Shown in pieces: positions 9,630-17,908 of a stretch of 64,000 nucleotides of DNA. The stretch covers positions 25,949 to 89,948 of the forward strand of contig CAZALU010000003.1 in assembly GCA_964486075.1 (NCBI GenBank), read 5' to 3'. Numbering within the stretch: position 1 is the stretch's first letter; each line of letters starts with the position of its first letter. A program made the translations under genes and the position numbers. Below the pieces are notes generated by a model. That model was given only the letters and a program-made list of their open reading frames with translations. It was not told where the DNA came from and searched no databases. The stretch is from JAHIJO01 sp964486075. GTDB taxonomy: Bacteria; Verrucomicrobiota; Kiritimatiellia; JAAZAB01.

Positions 9630-10414
9630 CGAACTCCTCCGGACCTGGCATCGGGAAACAATTTCTCCAGCAACTCCACGGCCACATCGTCAATATCGCC
9701 CACGAGCTTGTCCACCCGCTCCTGGTAATAGAAGTAAAGCGCCATGGACGGAATGGCAATCGTGAGGCCGACGGCGGTCGCCACCAGCGCCTCGTAGATT
9801 CCCGCGGCCAGCACTTCCGTCCGGCCCAGAGCATCCGAGCTAACGGCCACGGTCATGAAGGAACGCATCAACCCGGTGACCGTGCCCAGCAGACCGAGGA
9901 GCGGAGCGATACTGGCGATGCTGGAAAGGACCTTGTTGTTACGTTGCATCCCGGTCACTTCCCTGGCTCCGGCATCTTCGATGGCCTTTTCCAGCTCAAG
10001 CACCGGACGGTCAATTTTCCTGAGTCCCGCCTTAACGATGCGTCCCATGGGACTGGGACTGGCCTGGATTTCATCCAGCATTCGCCGGCGCAACGCGGGA
10101 TCGCCCGAATCGGCTGCCGTTTGCATACAACGCATAATCTGGAGAGGGATCACGCGGTTGCGGCGCAAGCTGACCATCCTTTCGATCCAGAATGCCACCA
10201 CCAGGATACTGCACAAATACAGGGGATACATGACCGGACCGCCGCGTTGCAGGAGATCCAGCAGATTGCGTTCGCCAACATTCTGGACCAGCTGGTTTTC
10301 CGCAGGTGCGTTGGCCGGAGCCGGATTGGCCGCCGGATCCTGCGCCGCCGAGATCGCGGTCAAGGCCAGCCCCATCGCCACCATGCCACTCCATATCAAT
10401 ATGCGCTTGCCCAT
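9626..10414 (-). CDS. exbB: ExbB/TolQ/MotA-family proton channel protein
   Basis: 262 aa from ATG 10414, which has AGGAG correctly spaced upstream; the ATG six bases earlier is too close to it. An N-terminal signal-like segment (LIWSGMVAMGLALTAISAAQ) precedes the channel domain, as in the longer MotA/TolQ/ExbB proteins. The domain has a first TM helix (PLYLCSILVVAFWIERM), a long cytoplasmic helical part, and the two conserved TM segments with the glycine-rich core (SIAPLLGLLGTVTGLMRSF and ALVATAVGLTIAIPSMALY). It is the inner-membrane channel of the operon's motor, between the long TPR gene and exbD. Confidence 0.93.
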   Translation of the reverse strand: MGKRILIWSGMVAMGLALTAISAAQDPAANPAPANAPAENQLVQNVGERNLLDLLQRGGPVMYPLYLCSILVVAFWIERMVSLRRNRVIPLQIMRCMQTAADSGDPALRRRMLDEIQASPSPMGRIVKAGLRKIDRPVLELEKAIEDAGAREVTGMQRNNKVLSSIASIAPLLGLLGTVTGLMRSFMTVAVSSDALGRTEVLAAGIYEALVATAVGLTIAIPSMALYFYYQERVDKLVGDIDDVAVELLEKLFPDARSGGVR

Positions 10415-10430
10415 GGTCATCTCCTTTTTT

Positions 10431-13400
10431 TCATTTCAGCCGTCCAGCCGCCAATTCGGCCCACTTGGTATCCTTGTATTTATTGGCGACTTCCCGAAAA
10501 ATTTTAAGGGCTTCTTCCTTATTGCCGAGCGCCTCACTGCACTTGCCGTGTTCGAACATGGCCGCAGCGACCCATTCCCGGGCATCCGGATACAGCGCCT
10601 GAACCCGGAGATAGGCCAGCGCAGCGCCGTTAAAATCCTCGCGCGCCTGCAGCACCTGCCCCATATAAAACTGCGCTTGGGCGGCCACCTCGGAGCGTGT
10701 CAGAGCCGGCACCCGCCCGAAATTATCCAGAGCCGCGTCGTATTCCTTGAGATCGTATTTCGCGCGACCGATAATAAAATAGGCCTGCGCCGCCGCCGGA
10801 TTATTATTGTTCTTCGCCAGCCAGGCATTGAGAATTTTGATGGCTTCCGCCGGCTGATTCAGGGCCAGCTCGGCTTCGCCCAGGCCGATATTGGCCTCCG
10901 CCAGGTATTTGAACCCGGCATACTTCGAGTTCCCGATCAGGTCTTTAAAACGCTGAATGGCCGGTTCAGGTTCCTCGCACCTGGCATACGCCTGGCCAGC
11001 CTGGAACAGCGCGTCCGGAACCAGCTCGCTGGCGCTGAAGTCCTGGCATAATTTATCGAACTCGGCAGCCGCCTCCTTGTACTTGCCGGTCTGCCAGTAA
11101 CACCAACCGATGCGATACAGGGACTTGTCGCCAAGCCGCTTGTCTTGCGCCATGGCAAGGACCTTGGCATAAATAGCGCGGGCGGCATCCAGCCGTTTCG
11201 CGGTATCATCCGCCGATTCCGTCGCCGCCGGCGCCTTGTATTTCGCCTCCGCGAGGTAGAACAGGGCATCCACCGCCAGCGGATCGTCCGGGAACTTATC
11301 GGCCAGGGCGCGAAACGCAGCCTGCGATTTATCCTCCTGCCCGGCTTCCCGCCAGGACCAGCCCAGTTCGTAAAACATCCGGGGCTGATCTTTATCCCGG
11401 CCGTAATCGTCTATAACCGCCTGGAAAGTTGTGGCGGCTTCTGCCCATTTCTTCTGTTCCTCCAGGCAGGTGCCGGCCATCACCAGGGCCGCCCGCGCCA
11501 GCTCGTGTTTGGGAGTCGCCGCCAGCAGGGCGCGAAAGACCGGCTCCGCCTCCGCCCATTTAGACAGCTTCACCAGACTGAGCCCTTGGCGGTAGAGAGC
11601 CTGGGGCGTTAGTTCGGGGTTATTGAACTTCTCAAGCACCTGTCCGAAGCTCTCGGCTGCGGCCGCCCATTGGCGCTGGTCATACTGGCACATGCCAATG
11701 CCGAACATGGCATAGGGGCTTAAGTCATCCGCAGTCCGGCGCTCCGCCACCTTGCGGTAATTATCGATGGCCTTGGCATACTGTTTGAGATCGTAGCAGC
11801 ATTCGGCGAGCTGGTACTGGGCCTGGGGCAGAAGATCACTCTTGGGATGCTCGCGCAGCAAGCGCTCAAAAGCTTCCTGCGCGGCCTTGGGCTGCTCCTG
11901 CTTCGACTGGGCCACGGCCAGCTTGAGCAGGGCATCGTCCCCAAAACGTGCGCTGTCGCCGGACTTAAGATAGGTTTGGAAAGATTCTATCGCTTCCGGA
12001 TATTTTTTCAATTCGAACAGGCATACGCCCTTCAGGTAACAAGCTTCGCCGGCGACCGTCTTGCCGGCCGCCACGGCATCCACCTTGGCCAGTTCTTCCA
12101 GTCCTTTCTGGTAACGCTTGGCATAGCGTTGAATCCAGGCCAGGCGGAAATGTGCGCGCGCGGCCAGGTCCGGCGGAATGTCTTTGCATTCCAGGAACGC
12201 TGCATACTGGCTGGCCGCCCGCTCGTATTCCTTCTGCAGAAAACGGTTTTCGGAACTGAGAAACAAGGCCTGCGTTGCCAAATCGTCGCGCTTATAACTC
12301 TTAAGGAACTCCGTGCAAACCTCGTCTGAGGCCGCATATTTTTCAGCGCGGTGCAAGGCCACGGCCGCCGAATAGAGAGCCCGCGGGGCTTGCTCGGACT
12401 GACGGCTGTTCCGCGCATATGCGCGAAAAGCCTGGGCCGCGGCTTCATGCTTCTTCTGGGCCAGAGCGGCATCCGCCAGCCCCAACTGCATGTCGCCGAG
12501 CAGCGCGGATTTGGGGAAGGACTGCATGGCCTCTGTAAATTTCTGTTCCGCATCGGCATGCCGGCCCGACTTCAGCAGGCACATGCCGCTCCAATATTCG
12601 GCCTCGTCGGCCAGTTCTTTTTTCGCGTCCGCCAGAGGCTTAAGCCGCGCCAGCACGCCATTGTAGTCGGCGGCATCGAAGAGCAGCGTGCCCGAATAAA
12701 GGCGGGCTTTCGGAGCCCGTTCAGCAGCGGGGAAGCGCTCGGCCATTTCAGCAAAAACCGCTGAGGCGTCCTTGAGTTCGCCCGCCTTGTGCAGGGCCAA
12801 GCCACGCTCGAAAGCAGCCACCTCGGCGAAATCGCTTTTGCCTTGGGCCACGGATTTATATGCGGCGGCAGCTTCCTTAAAGGCGTTTTCACGGTAGAGG
12901 GCCTGGGCCAGGCGGAAACTCGATTCCTCCTGCAGCTTGCTGTTCGGGTACTGGTCCAGAAAGGCCTGGAAAGATTTCCGGGCGGCAGCAAAGTTATCCT
13001 GATTGAACTGCGCCAGGGCCAGGTAGAAAGCACTGCGTTCGATAATGTCCAGGAACGCGGCGCCGGCCTTGATGCCCGCCTTATCCAGCTTGGCCAGCAT
13101 TTCCACCGTGGCCGGCGCTTTGGCGGCCGGCTTGCCAGGAATCGAGTATTTATCCAGGAACTTCTGGAGCAGTGGTTCGGCATCCTTAGCCTGGCCCAGA
13201 CTGATGAGACAGGCACCCTGACGAGCCAAGGCCCAGTCCGCCAGGTAATGATCCGGGAAGTTGGCACCAATTTCCGCAAAAAGCTTCTGGGCCGCGTCAA
13301 AACTGCCCAAGCCGATACGGGTCTGGCCAAGTTGAAACAACAGTTCCGGCATTTGGTTAAATTTGGGATTTTTGTCGCGCACCGCCTCATACTGCTCGGC

Positions 13401-13667
13401 CGCATCCTTGAAGTTATCCTGGTTGAACAGCGTCTGTGCCAGGCCAAAGCGCGCGTCGGGCGCCTTCTCGTGATCGGAATGGTTTTTTAGAAAATTCTGG
13501 TATGATTCCACGGCCATCTCGTACTTACCGTCGTTGTAAAGCCAGGCCGCAAAGTTGTAATCGTCAATCGCCTTGGTATCCTCCGCGGCCGGCAGCCGCA
13601 ATGGAAGCATGCTTAACATTAGAGCGCCTGCCAAAATAATCGCCTTCGCCAAACTTTGAAATTTCAT
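10431..13667 (-). CDS. Very long exported tetratricopeptide-repeat protein
   Basis: 1078 aa. A clear signal peptide (MKFQSLAKAIILAGALMLSM, cleavage near LPAAED) is followed by almost uninterrupted TPR units of about 35-37 residues, for example YPEAIESFQTYLKSGDSARF, YAKAIDNYRKVAERR and YKEAAAEFDKLCQDF. The family resembles YbgF/CpoB and BamD-type scaffolds, with roughly 25 repeats by eye. A GGAGG site precedes the start. It lies directly upstream of exbB, so it probably organises envelope partners of that motor. A superhelical scaffold is well supported; the partner is unknown. Confidence 0.85.
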   Translation of the reverse strand: MKFQSLAKAIILAGALMLSMLPLRLPAAEDTKAIDDYNFAAWLYNDGKYEMAVESYQNFLKNHSDHEKAPDARFGLAQTLFNQDNFKDAAEQYEAVRDKNPKFNQMPELLFQLGQTRIGLGSFDAAQKLFAEIGANFPDHYLADWALARQGACLISLGQAKDAEPLLQKFLDKYSIPGKPAAKAPATVEMLAKLDKAGIKAGAAFLDIIERSAFYLALAQFNQDNFAAARKSFQAFLDQYPNSKLQEESSFRLAQALYRENAFKEAAAAYKSVAQGKSDFAEVAAFERGLALHKAGELKDASAVFAEMAERFPAAERAPKARLYSGTLLFDAADYNGVLARLKPLADAKKELADEAEYWSGMCLLKSGRHADAEQKFTEAMQSFPKSALLGDMQLGLADAALAQKKHEAAAQAFRAYARNSRQSEQAPRALYSAAVALHRAEKYAASDEVCTEFLKSYKRDDLATQALFLSSENRFLQKEYERAASQYAAFLECKDIPPDLAARAHFRLAWIQRYAKRYQKGLEELAKVDAVAAGKTVAGEACYLKGVCLFELKKYPEAIESFQTYLKSGDSARFGDDALLKLAVAQSKQEQPKAAQEAFERLLREHPKSDLLPQAQYQLAECCYDLKQYAKAIDNYRKVAERRTADDLSPYAMFGIGMCQYDQRQWAAAAESFGQVLEKFNNPELTPQALYRQGLSLVKLSKWAEAEPVFRALLAATPKHELARAALVMAGTCLEEQKKWAEAATTFQAVIDDYGRDKDQPRMFYELGWSWREAGQEDKSQAAFRALADKFPDDPLAVDALFYLAEAKYKAPAATESADDTAKRLDAARAIYAKVLAMAQDKRLGDKSLYRIGWCYWQTGKYKEAAAEFDKLCQDFSASELVPDALFQAGQAYARCEEPEPAIQRFKDLIGNSKYAGFKYLAEANIGLGEAELALNQPAEAIKILNAWLAKNNNNPAAAQAYFIIGRAKYDLKEYDAALDNFGRVPALTRSEVAAQAQFYMGQVLQAREDFNGAALAYLRVQALYPDAREWVAAAMFEHGKCSEALGNKEEALKIFREVANKYKDTKWAELAAGRLK

Positions 13668-13776
13668 CGTTGCATAACCTCCCTGAAAATAGCAGGACTA
13701 AGACCTGCGCCACGTTATATATTTTGTCGGCAGAGCCGGATGTTCCGCCAAAAAAGAATCAGACAAAGGCTGCAGC

Positions 13777-13818
13777 CCGCCTATGGGTTTGTTTGCAATC
13801 CATTTCTGCCATAGGCGG
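13777..13818. repeat. Inverted repeat in the gap between the OmpA-like and long TPR genes
   Basis: CCGCCTATGG (13777-13786) pairs with CCATAGGCGG (13809-13818) around a 22-base loop. Similar GGCGGATCYGCC-type sequences recur at 15236-15270, 15445-15475 and 31107-31135, so this is probably a dispersed repeat and not a gene-specific regulator. The 254-bp gap at 13668-13921 holds nothing else recognised apart from the ribosome site next to 13667. Confidence 0.5.
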
Positions 13819-13921
13819 ATCTGCCTTTAGCATGAACATCCAGCCTCGCTGCGAGGCGGGTAGACTTGCTCCTGTGTGCCTTGTAACATTCCGCAAGCTA
13901 AAATTGTCCGCTGCGAGCGCG

Positions 13922-14638
13922 TTATGAGCCTGGCTCTGCCGCAGCATCCGGCGCGGGCGTTGCATCCGGCGCGGGCGTTGCGTCCGGCGCGGACGTTGCG
14001 TCCGGCGCGGGCGTTGCGTCCGGCGCGGGCGTTGCATCCGGCGCGGGCGTTGCATCCGACTTGTCAACGCCCTGGCTGATGTACACCTCGACTCGCCTGT
14101 TGCGGGCGCTGCCACTGATCGGATCGTTCGGTTCGAGCGGACGATCAAACCCGAAGCCGGCAGTCGTCAGGCGCTTGGCGGCGATGTGGGACTTGGTTTT
14201 AAGGTAATCAGCCACGGCCGCCGCGCGGCGCCGGGACAGCTGAAGGTTGTGGGCGGGCACGGATGTTTTGCGCCGGTCGGCATGCCCCTCGATCCGGGCA
14301 GTCGCCTGCGGATCGCGCGTTAGCGCCTTGGCAATCTTTTCCAAGTCGGGAAAATAGGCGGGTTGGATGACGGCGCGGTCGGTCTCGAACTCGATTTGGA
14401 GGGTATAGAGCACCAGGTCTTCGGTCAGCGTCTGGGTGGTCAGATGTTCCCCGACCACCGACGGTGCGATCTCGGACGGTGCAAACAATGCCGGTTCGTC
14501 GTCCGCATAAGTCGCGCCGAGCAGATCAATTTCCGCCGCCGGCGGAATCTCCGGGATTTTTTCCGGGGGCTTCCGCTTGCATCCGGCAACGCCAACAACA
14601 CACACCGCCAGCCCGATGTACAGCCATAATTTATTCAT
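13922..14638 (-). CDS. OmpA-family (Pal-like) lipoprotein with TPAPDA-repeat tail
   Basis: 238 aa from ATG 14638, preceded by TGGAGAAAAAC; the in-frame TTG four codons upstream is disfavoured. The N-terminus is a lipoprotein signal with lipobox VAGC. Residues about 80-195 form an OmpA/Pal peptidoglycan-binding domain (VIQPAYFPDLEKIAKAL, IEGHADRRKTSVPAHNLQLS, SRRRAAAVADYLK, GFGFDRPLEPN, RNRRVEVYIS). The C-terminus is six tandem six-residue units (TPAPDA or TSAPDA) encoded by an 18-bp DNA repeat. The protein should anchor the outer membrane to peptidoglycan, like Pal. It heads the minus-strand operon with TPR, ExbB and ExbD genes, which supports a Tol-Pal-like system. Confidence 0.88.
   Translation of the reverse strand: MNKLWLYIGLAVCVVGVAGCKRKPPEKIPEIPPAAEIDLLGATYADDEPALFAPSEIAPSVVGEHLTTQTLTEDLVLYTLQIEFETDRAVIQPAYFPDLEKIAKALTRDPQATARIEGHADRRKTSVPAHNLQLSRRRAAAVADYLKTKSHIAAKRLTTAGFGFDRPLEPNDPISGSARNRRVEVYISQGVDKSDATPAPDATPAPDATPAPDATSAPDATPAPDATPAPDAAAEPGS
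13944..14051. repeat. 18-bp tandem repeat coding for the TPAPDA tail
   Basis: Six head-to-tail copies of an 18-bp unit (GCATCCGGCGCGGGCGTT on the plus strand) with only a few base changes, such as A to G at GCGTCC and one GGACGTT. It encodes the Pro/Ala-rich tail of the OmpA-like lipoprotein. Copy number is likely to vary between strains by slippage. Confidence 0.9.
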
Positions 14639-14723
14639 GTTTTTCTCCAATCTTTAACGCCAAGCTGAGACAGCAAACCTATGACTTCGCATTTTTAACC
14701 GTACCACGGAAAGTTTTGGTGAA

Positions 14724-14752
14724 ATTAAACACGAAAAATAATCATAAAGCAA
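14724..14752 (-). promoter_or_regulatory. Possible sigma-70 promoter of the OmpA/TPR/ExbBD operon
   Basis: On the minus strand, TTGCTT (14752-14747) is followed after exactly 17 bases by TTTAAT (14729-14724), in an A/T-rich stretch about 85 bp upstream of the lipoprotein start. Hexamers and spacing fit a sigma-70 promoter moderately well. Confidence 0.35.
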
Positions 14753-14889
14753 ACATAATAAATAATTGAGGAAGGGGAAGCAGAAGGCGGTAGTAAAAAT
14801 CGAAGTTTTGAGAGTTTTCATTCTGCGGGTTAATTGCATTGCCGATTGGCTGCGTGTATGACATGCCGCTGATATGAACGGAGGTCTTA

Positions 14890-15000
14890 GTGTTCAAGAA
14901 AGCCGTTTTTCCCGGAAAATATATTCAGGGCGTCGGAGCTCTGAGCGAACTGCCCGCCCTGATGAGGCTGTTTGGCAGGCAGGCGCTGATCCTGGCCGCG
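14890..15000 (+). pseudogene. gldA: Truncated glycerol dehydrogenase (gldA) N-terminus
   Basis: A GTG start at 14890, with GGAGG six bases upstream, opens 37 codons that match the start of iron-containing glycerol dehydrogenases (FPGKYIQGVGALSELPAL, then RQALILAA). In intact enzymes about 330 more residues follow. Here the similarity stops at 15000 and the frame runs into repeat DNA (copy beginning about 15016). No remainder of the gene is present downstream. A ribosome site and start fused to repeat sequence point to deletion by recombination at the repeat. Confidence 0.72.
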
Positions 15001-15559
15001 CAGACTGGGCGCGGGGTGCGGAGCCGACCCCACCGTGGTCGGCTACAGTTGGAACTGCCCGCTGTCAGGCCTTGCTTAATGTATAGGGACTTTTTGACTG
15101 CGGCGGATCAGCCTGCAGCGGACAATCTTTGTAGGAGGGGCGCCGTGCGCCGCGACCGGTATGGCCGATCCGTCGCCGCGCTTAGCGCGCCTCCCACCCT
15201 GAACTATGAACAGTCGCCGCTTCTACTCGATTCCCACCGCAGGCGGATCCGTCGCTGGCGGAAAGACGTAGAGTGAAGAAAAAGCTACCCCCGTTGCAGG
15301 AGCCTAATTCAATGCTAAGGAATTTCAAAGTGTTGTAGCCGCGACCGATGGTCGCGGTCCTCGGATTAGGACCGCCATCATCGATGTCGGCTACAGTAAA
15401 AATTGACCGGCAGTTGCCGGTCCTAATTGAACGTATAGGCATTTTCCGCCAGCCGGCGAATCTGCCTAAGGCATGACAGAACGGGACGAAAAGCGGCGAG
15501 GGCTCCGCTTTTACTCCATTAAGACGTCGATTGAAGAGACAGTTGCCCCGCCGCGGGGC
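15001..15559. other. Gene-free stretch packed with partial copies of dispersed structured repeats
   Basis: No credible coding sequence. It holds one long and several partial copies of a composite repeat: about 15016-15095, 15284-15320, 15333-15432 and 15536-15573. Each has a GTAGCCG/CGGCTAC stem, or a CCTAATT(G/T/C)AA end, or both. A GC-rich hairpin lies at about 15129-15205 (GTAGGAGGGGCGCC pairing with GCGCGCCTCCCAC), and sequences of the GGCGGATC type lie at 15236-15270 and 15445-15475. Confidence 0.7.
15333..15432 (-). repeat. Composite dispersed repeat, copy A
   Basis: Read on the minus strand the copy begins AATTAGGACC, then GGCAACTGCCGGTCAA, TTTTTACTGTAGCCGACA, a GGCGGTCC arm and ends CGGCTACAA. 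The same order of blocks is seen in the plus-strand copy at 30974-31100. It has several nested inverted repeats (GCCGG...CCGGC, GGTCC...GGACC, GCGACC...GGTCGC), so it could fold strongly as RNA. Confidence 0.7.
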
Positions 15560-16369
15560 CTAATTTAATTTTTCAGGCACTGTTGCGGGCTGTTTATGGT
15601 GTTCGGCTATGGGCACTTGTCCAAGCAGACGCAATAAACCGTCCAGGATGGTCATCGGATGCGGAGGACAGCCCGGCACAAAAAGATCCACCGGCACCAA
15701 GGCCTCCGCGCCATTCAGCGTTGCAGGATAGTCGCGGTATGGGCCGCCCGATATGGCGCAGGCGCCCACGGCAATCGCCAGCTTTGGATCGGGCACCGCA
15801 TCCCAGGTTTTCTTCAAAGCCAACTCCATATTCCGCGTGACCGGCCCCGTGATCAGCAGCCCATCGGCATGGCGGGGTGATGCCACAAACTTGATGCCAA
15901 ACCGCGCCAAGTCGAAGACAACCGTGGTCAGCACATTGACATCAGCTTCGCAAGCATTACAGCCCCCGGCGCTGACTTGCCGCAATTTCAAAGATCGGCC
16001 AAACAGCCGGCGCATGGCCTGATCCAGGGCTCGGATCTTCGGTAACTCCTGCGCGCCATCCGTCTCCAACTCCTTGCGCGCACGAGCCGCCATCCGGTAT
16101 GCGCGAGTGAAATTCAAGGCCGAGTGGGGACAAGCCCGGACGCATTCGCCACAGAATAGGCAACGTCCAAGGTCCAGCCGCCAGCCAGCCTGACCCTGCG
16201 CAATAGCCTGCGTCGGGCAGACCTCCACGCAGACCTGGCAGCCCGCAACACAGCGAGCGGCATCCCGGAGCGGACAACCCTGGAAGCGATCCGGCATTTC
16301 AGGTTCCTGCCGCGGATAGGCCACGGTCCGATACTTCTGGTGAAAACGAGCTGTTAATATTGAAAACAT
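15560..16369 (-). CDS. Ehr complex small subunit: two-cluster ferredoxin fused to a NuoB/HyfI-like domain
   Basis: 269 aa. Residues about 32-95 carry two [4Fe-4S] motifs (CQVCVEVCPTQAIA and CLFCGECVRACPHSAL), corresponding to HycF/HyfH/NuoI. Residues about 130-260 are a NuoB/HycG/HyfI-like domain with ligands of a proximal [4Fe-4S] cluster (GGCNACEADV, GACAISGGPY, PGCPPHP). It should pass electrons between a soluble carrier and the membrane complex. It is the last gene of the hyfBCEFGI-like operon, 9 bp after the large subunit. Because the large subunit lacks Ni ligands, I assign it to the Ehr family (energy-converting hydrogenase related) and not to a true hydrogenase 4. Confidence 0.85.
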   Translation of the reverse strand: MFSILTARFHQKYRTVAYPRQEPEMPDRFQGCPLRDAARCVAGCQVCVEVCPTQAIAQGQAGWRLDLGRCLFCGECVRACPHSALNFTRAYRMAARARKELETDGAQELPKIRALDQAMRRLFGRSLKLRQVSAGGCNACEADVNVLTTVVFDLARFGIKFVASPRHADGLLITGPVTRNMELALKKTWDAVPDPKLAIAVGACAISGGPYRDYPATLNGAEALVPVDLFVPGCPPHPMTILDGLLRLLGQVPIAEHHKQPATVPEKLN

Positions 16370-16378
16370 GTCAGTCTT

Positions 16379-17908
16379 TCACAAATCATGGCCGCAATAG
16401 GACAGATTGAAACTCTTATTGCACAGCGGAAAATCTGAGATCGGTTGTTGGCGCATGGCCAGGGCCAGCCCCATCCAGTTATGAAACGAAGGATCGATCA
16501 CTTTATAGCTGCTGAAGCGACCCTTTTTATCCGTGATCGCCACATGCACGATTTCCCCGCGCCAGCCCTCGACCAATGCTAGCGCCAGCGCCTCCGACTG
16601 CAAGGGACCCGCCAATGTGCGTATCGGGCCTTCTGGTAAAAAGGCCAGCTGGCCTTCAATGAATTCGAGCGAACGTTGAATTTCAAGCCAACGCACATAG
16701 GCGCGCGCGAAGACGTCGCCGGATGCCGCCATGGAGACGGGAATCTGGACATAACAAAAAACACCACACGGAAATTCATAGCGCGCGTCCCGCTCCAGTC
16801 CGCAGGCCCGGGCCGCCGGTCCAACCAATCCCAAGTCTCGCGCAAGCTGCGCCGACAAAGCGCCCGTCTGCTCGAAACGGGCCATAACCGAGGGTGTGGT
16901 CCAGAGCAGTTCGATCGCGCTCCGCACATCCTGCCGGGCCCGCTCCAACCGCCGCCGTAATTCCTGCGCGCGCTCCTGCTCCAAGTCAAATGCCGTGCCG
17001 CCCGGACGGATTAAGCCGCGTCCAAACCGGTTGCCGCACCACAAAGCGCTCATATTTAGAAAATCACCGCGAATGCGTCCACAATACGCGGCCGTGGGAA
17101 GAAACCCCACATCCCCGGCCATCGCCCCCAAATCTCCGCTATGATTCGCCAGACGTTCCAATTCCAAAGCAATGCCCCGGAGCACCTGTCCCCGAGATGA
17201 CGCCGGAGATCCCGCCAAGGCTTCCAGGCATTGGCAGTAAGCCGTGGCATGGCCGACGGAAGTATCTCCCGCAAGAGTTTCCATGACAAACGGAGTCCGC
17301 TTATCCGGTCCTGAAACCAACGTTCGCTCCACACCGCGATGCTGGTATCCCAGGGCTATCTCCAAATGAAAGACATGTTCTCCGTGGCACTGAAAACGGA
17401 AATGCCCCGGCTCGATGATGCCGGCATGCACCGGCCCCACCGCCACTTCATGGATTTCCTCGCCAGTCATATGAAAAAACTCGGTAACTCCGGGCTCGGG
17501 AAAGGATCCTGCCGGGGCCGTGCTCGTCACGCCGACTTGCGTGCTGGAAAATGGTGCTTGGCAACGCACCGGTTTCAGCCACGGATGACCGACCGGCAAG
17601 ATGCCCCACTGCTCAGCCAATTCACGCTCAAACCCTTGCGCTTGGGGACAGTTCGGCGTCAACGCCGGATATGATGTCCCGGGCCGCATGCAGAGCACGG
17701 CCGGCGTGCCCAGCCCGGGTTTGGCCAGGACGGCCATAACCTGTGTGACGCCATCCGGTCCCGGCCAGCCAAATAAAGCCACAATCCGCGCGCCCGAGAC
17801 GACAGCATCCAAAATTGTTTTGCGCCAGGCCGGCACATCCAATAACGGCAACTGATCCAAAGCCAGCGCTGTGCCCGGATTAATAAAACGCATTGTTGAA
17901 GGCATCAT
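16379..17908 (-). CDS. Ehr complex large subunit: NuoC-NuoD/HyfG-like, without Ni-binding cysteines
   Basis: 509 aa, the length of the fused NuoCD/HycE/HyfG family. The N-terminal 150 residues are NuoC-like and the rest NuoD-like (HRGVERTLVSGPDKRTPF). In [NiFe] hydrogenases this part has RxCGxCxxxH; here the aligned stretch is ETLAGDTSVGH, so both cysteines are gone while His is kept. The C-terminal DPCxxC is replaced by DPSFHNW. A Ni-Fe centre therefore cannot be bound in the normal way. That is the mark of Ehr complexes, whose substrate is unknown. The start overlaps the upstream stop (ATGA-type). Confidence 0.85.
   Translation of the reverse strand: MMPSTMRFINPGTALALDQLPLLDVPAWRKTILDAVVSGARIVALFGWPGPDGVTQVMAVLAKPGLGTPAVLCMRPGTSYPALTPNCPQAQGFERELAEQWGILPVGHPWLKPVRCQAPFSSTQVGVTSTAPAGSFPEPGVTEFFHMTGEEIHEVAVGPVHAGIIEPGHFRFQCHGEHVFHLEIALGYQHRGVERTLVSGPDKRTPFVMETLAGDTSVGHATAYCQCLEALAGSPASSRGQVLRGIALELERLANHSGDLGAMAGDVGFLPTAAYCGRIRGDFLNMSALWCGNRFGRGLIRPGGTAFDLEQERAQELRRRLERARQDVRSAIELLWTTPSVMARFEQTGALSAQLARDLGLVGPAARACGLERDARYEFPCGVFCYVQIPVSMAASGDVFARAYVRWLEIQRSLEFIEGQLAFLPEGPIRTLAGPLQSEALALALVEGWRGEIVHVAITDKKGRFSSYKVIDPSFHNWMGLALAMRQQPISDFPLCNKSFNLSYCGHDL

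Noticed and set aside
13944..14051. 18-bp tandem repeat as a CRISPR-like array
   Set aside because: Units are contiguous without spacers, and in frame they encode the TPAPDA tail of the OmpA-like lipoprotein.
15129..15205. GC-rich hairpin as a transcription terminator for the Ehr operon
   Set aside because: It lies about 350 bp beyond the last Ehr gene with other repeats between, and no T-run follows on that strand; more likely another dispersed repeat.
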